Assembly (NCBI GenBank): GCA_015146655.1
Contig: VKHL01000062.1
Span: 62,001-126,000 of the forward strand
From: Ochromonas danica
Lineage: Eukaryota; Sar; Chrysophyceae; Chromulinales; Chromulinaceae
Direction of reading: 5' to 3'
DNA length: 64,000 bases
The notes beneath the pieces are model-generated. The model was not told the DNA's origin. It did no database searches and saw only the letters and a program-made list of their open reading frames with translations. The position numbers and the translations under genes are program-made. The stretch's first letter is position 1; each line of letters begins with the position of its first letter. Below are positions 62,345 through 64,000 of this stretch, one piece after another.

Positions 62345-63550
62345 TTAGCATCCACCTTTTCGAATGCTCTTCGGCTTAAGCGCACAAACAGTATTCCCAC
62401 ATAACTCACTGTCAGGGTGAGCTCCAAAGCAATGTGGATCGTGCAGGTTGGGATAGAATATCTTCATCTCAGGACATATTGCAATAATCTCTTCTCTCTC
62501 TTGGACACTCAGCCCAGGCAGCGTGCCCGATACTGCCCAAACATCTTCTTGCCAAGAGTAACCTACTCCAGCAAACCCTTTGGCTTCACTGCTATTAGCT
62601 AATCGCGGCATAGATGGAAGGGAACAACTCCCCTCCTTACATGGCGACATCATCTCCAGCAAGCGAGAGACAAAGAATCGATCTTCTTGACCCCATTTCT
62701 TGAACGCAACTTGACGTTCTTCATCAGTGGGGGATTTGCTTAACTCGAAGTCTATTGCAGCCATCATATAAGATCGACTTCGCAGACTAATCCCTCCTTC
62801 TCCTCCTTTCCCACCAAAAGCTTTCCACGGAGCACCAATATAGTCAAACGAGAGAAAGTCTGTCAGTTGATGAGGGGAGTTGCTGCAAATAATAGCACTG
62901 CCTCCAAAGATCAGAACTTTTTCTGCTACCATTTCTGACCAGATCCATCGATCAGTAAGTAATTGAAATCGTTTTCGCTTCCGTGACCAGACATCATGAG
63001 GTATCTCTGACAGAATGACTTCTCCACGCTCCACCATACGCTGCAGTCCACGATTGATTTTGATGCCAGCTAGTGATTGACCCTTGCCAGTGTAGAAGAT
63101 CTGAATAATCCAACCGCTGGGAAGGTTGTTCGCCACGTTTTGTACCATGAAAGTATATCTTCGTTGGAACCAAGTGGGGGAATGAAGCATGAGGGTGGCT
63201 GCTACTCCCACATATCGAGAATGGTTTTGATTCTTACTTCCAGGGTGATCGGATTCCTGTTGCCTGCCCAATCCAGCTGATGAGACAGGCTGAGAGAGGG
63301 GAGGGGAGAGAGGAAGAGGCAGTGGTGGAGAGGACAAGGACGAAGGCAAGGACGAGGTAGAAGAGGGCAAGGGACAGCTATCCAGAGTTCTTCTTTGCCA
63401 GAGAGTGTAGAGGTAGTAAGCCTGGGCCAGAGATAGTAGCAGCAGGAGGAAGGTACCGCACCTCCCAGTGCCTCCTTGCTGAGAGTGCTGGCGCTTCCTT
63501 CCATCTCCTCCCTTCACACCTGCTGAGGGACCTGCTGGGAAGAAGCGCAT
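62345..63550 (-). CDS. Type II membrane protein with a DUF5672 domain
   Basis: 401 aa, intronless. A basic N-terminus and one membrane helix (about residues 33-50, TFLLLLLSLAQAYYLYTL) predict a Golgi-type type II protein; a Ser/Pro/Leu-rich stem follows. The domain (from about residue 120) has RRYTFMVQNVANNLPSGW, VLIFGGSAIICSNS, DYIGAPWKAFGGKGGEGGIS and LRSRSYM, then WGQEDRFFVSRLL. YIGAPW plus a GG-N/K-GG-x-S-LRS segment and a downstream E-D is the pattern of DUF5672, a domain related to glycosyltransferases in algae and fungi. Substrate unknown. Two Cys near the end (LCGNTVCALK) could form a disulfide. Together with the GT92 gene it makes two glycan-related membrane proteins in the window. 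Confidence 0.82.
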   Translation of the reverse strand: MRFFPAGPSAGVKGGDGRKRQHSQQGGTGRCGTFLLLLLSLAQAYYLYTLWQRRTLDSCPLPSSTSSLPSSLSSPPLPLPLSPPLSQPVSSAGLGRQQESDHPGSKNQNHSRYVGVAATLMLHSPTWFQRRYTFMVQNVANNLPSGWIIQIFYTGKGQSLAGIKINRGLQRMVERGEVILSEIPHDVWSRKRKRFQLLTDRWIWSEMVAEKVLIFGGSAIICSNSPHQLTDFLSFDYIGAPWKAFGGKGGEGGISLRSRSYMMAAIDFELSKSPTDEERQVAFKKWGQEDRFFVSRLLEMMSPCKEGSCSLPSMPRLANSSEAKGFAGVGYSWQEDVWAVSGTLPGLSVQEREEIIAICPEMKIFYPNLHDPHCFGAHPDSELCGNTVCALKPKSIRKGGC

Positions 63551-63608
63551 CTTTGGAGGGTTTCAGTTTTCACTTGCCAGATCTCAGCCTCCACACAGTC
63601 AACACTCA

Positions 63609-63825
63609 CTACTCACGGCGCTGAGGAATGAAATCGTCATCAAATCCAGCAATGCTTGATATGTTCCATGGAATTATTATGGATTCCATTCCAGCATTAA
63701 ACCATTGCACACAAGCTTTGAGGTTTACCAAGCTGGTCGGGTTCTGGTAGGTCGGATGATGTGGCCTTAAGTTCCAGATTGCGATGTGGTTAGGAGAAGG
63801 TTTGTGCTGAACGCCCCATTCAAGC
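63609..63825 (-). CDS. Possible 3' exon of a gene extending past the window
   Basis: An open minus-strand frame of about 72 codons without an ATG near its start, reading LEWGVQHKPSPNHIAIWNLR and ending IAGFDDDFIPQRRE before a stop at 63609. A TTAG that could be an acceptor precedes it (around 63827-63830), so it may be a last exon. Composition (Trp, Asn, Pro-rich) is protein-like but no family is recognised. Confidence 0.3.
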
Positions 63826-64000
63826 ACTAACCTCTTGATAACAGAGTCCAGGGAGATTTTGGTGCTTCAATCTACAGCTTGCTTTCTCGCTTCCTGCCTT
63901 TGATATCTTTGTATTAAGCATAAATATCTGCCAACTTCTTTCCACCAATCCACAATATTCTTATTTACAAAACCCAGATGGTATTGATTTACGATAACAT

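Noticed and set aside
62031-62351. Minus-strand open frames next to the DUF5672 gene
   Set aside because: Overlapping frames of similar length in different phases and no recognisable motif; most likely 3' UTR by chance open.

Overview
The window is nuclear DNA of a flagellated alga that most likely carries a complex plastid of red-algal origin; a photosynthetic stramenopile (ochrophyte) fits best. Introns are few and mostly 46-90 bp. Two proteins (IspD and a UbiE-like methyltransferase) begin with a signal peptide followed directly by Tyr-Arg-Leu, as expected for a bipartite plastid leader. At least four genes encode axoneme proteins. One gene encodes a bZIP transcription factor with a C-terminal PAS/LOV-like domain, an architecture known from stramenopiles. 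No bacterial, viral or transposon genes were recognised.

Layout. 1-3.5 kb: 5' end of a TypA/BipA GTPase (minus), ispD (plus), and a three-exon folylpolyglutamate synthase (minus). 3.5-8.6 kb: a 2.5-kb block present twice in direct tandem with a 2-bp filler at the junction, then a 10-N assembly gap and a 77-bp third fragment; the block carries the folC promoter and start codon. 9-13 kb: a membrane-anchored double GT92 glycosyltransferase. 13.3-25 kb, all plus strand: PRP38 splicing factor with a C-terminal HIND-like motif, CCDC40 axonemal ruler protein, a predicted N-myristoylated Gly-rich protein, a large disordered protein, and a Wee1-like kinase. 25.3-31 kb: a five-exon AT-hook protein (minus), a purple acid phosphatase (plus), a mitochondrial [2Fe-2S] ferredoxin (minus) and an intron-containing tRNA-Tyr. 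31.5-44.1 kb, all minus: bZIP-PAS/LOV factor, TTLL-type tubulin glutamylase, and an ORC1/CDC6-type AAA+ protein.

44.4-64 kb: LRRC51 (plus), CFAP91 (minus), proteasome subunit RPN2 (plus), DPH4-type J-protein (plus), CFAP161-calcyphosin fusion (minus), a leucine-rich-repeat protein (plus), phosphatidylserine decarboxylase (minus), a small unknown protein (plus), the plastid-type methyltransferase (minus), a DEK-HMG chromatin protein (plus), a mitochondrial Ure2-like glutathione transferase (minus), a DUF5672 protein (minus), and possibly the 3' exon of one more gene.

The genes do not form one pathway, but cilium genes are over-represented (CCDC40, a TTLL glutamylase, LRRC51, CFAP91 and the CFAP161 fusion), and many neighbours are divergent pairs with starts 230-540 bp apart, which suggests shared promoters. 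The observations most worth following are the LOV-like pocket of the bZIP protein (adduct Cys and both flavin Asn kept, Gln replaced by Met), paired TGACGT sites upstream of that same gene, the CFAP161-calcyphosin and DEK-HMG fusions, the GT92 tandem with one dead-looking copy, and the tandem block at folC. Exon joins were deduced by eye from splice signals and reading frame.
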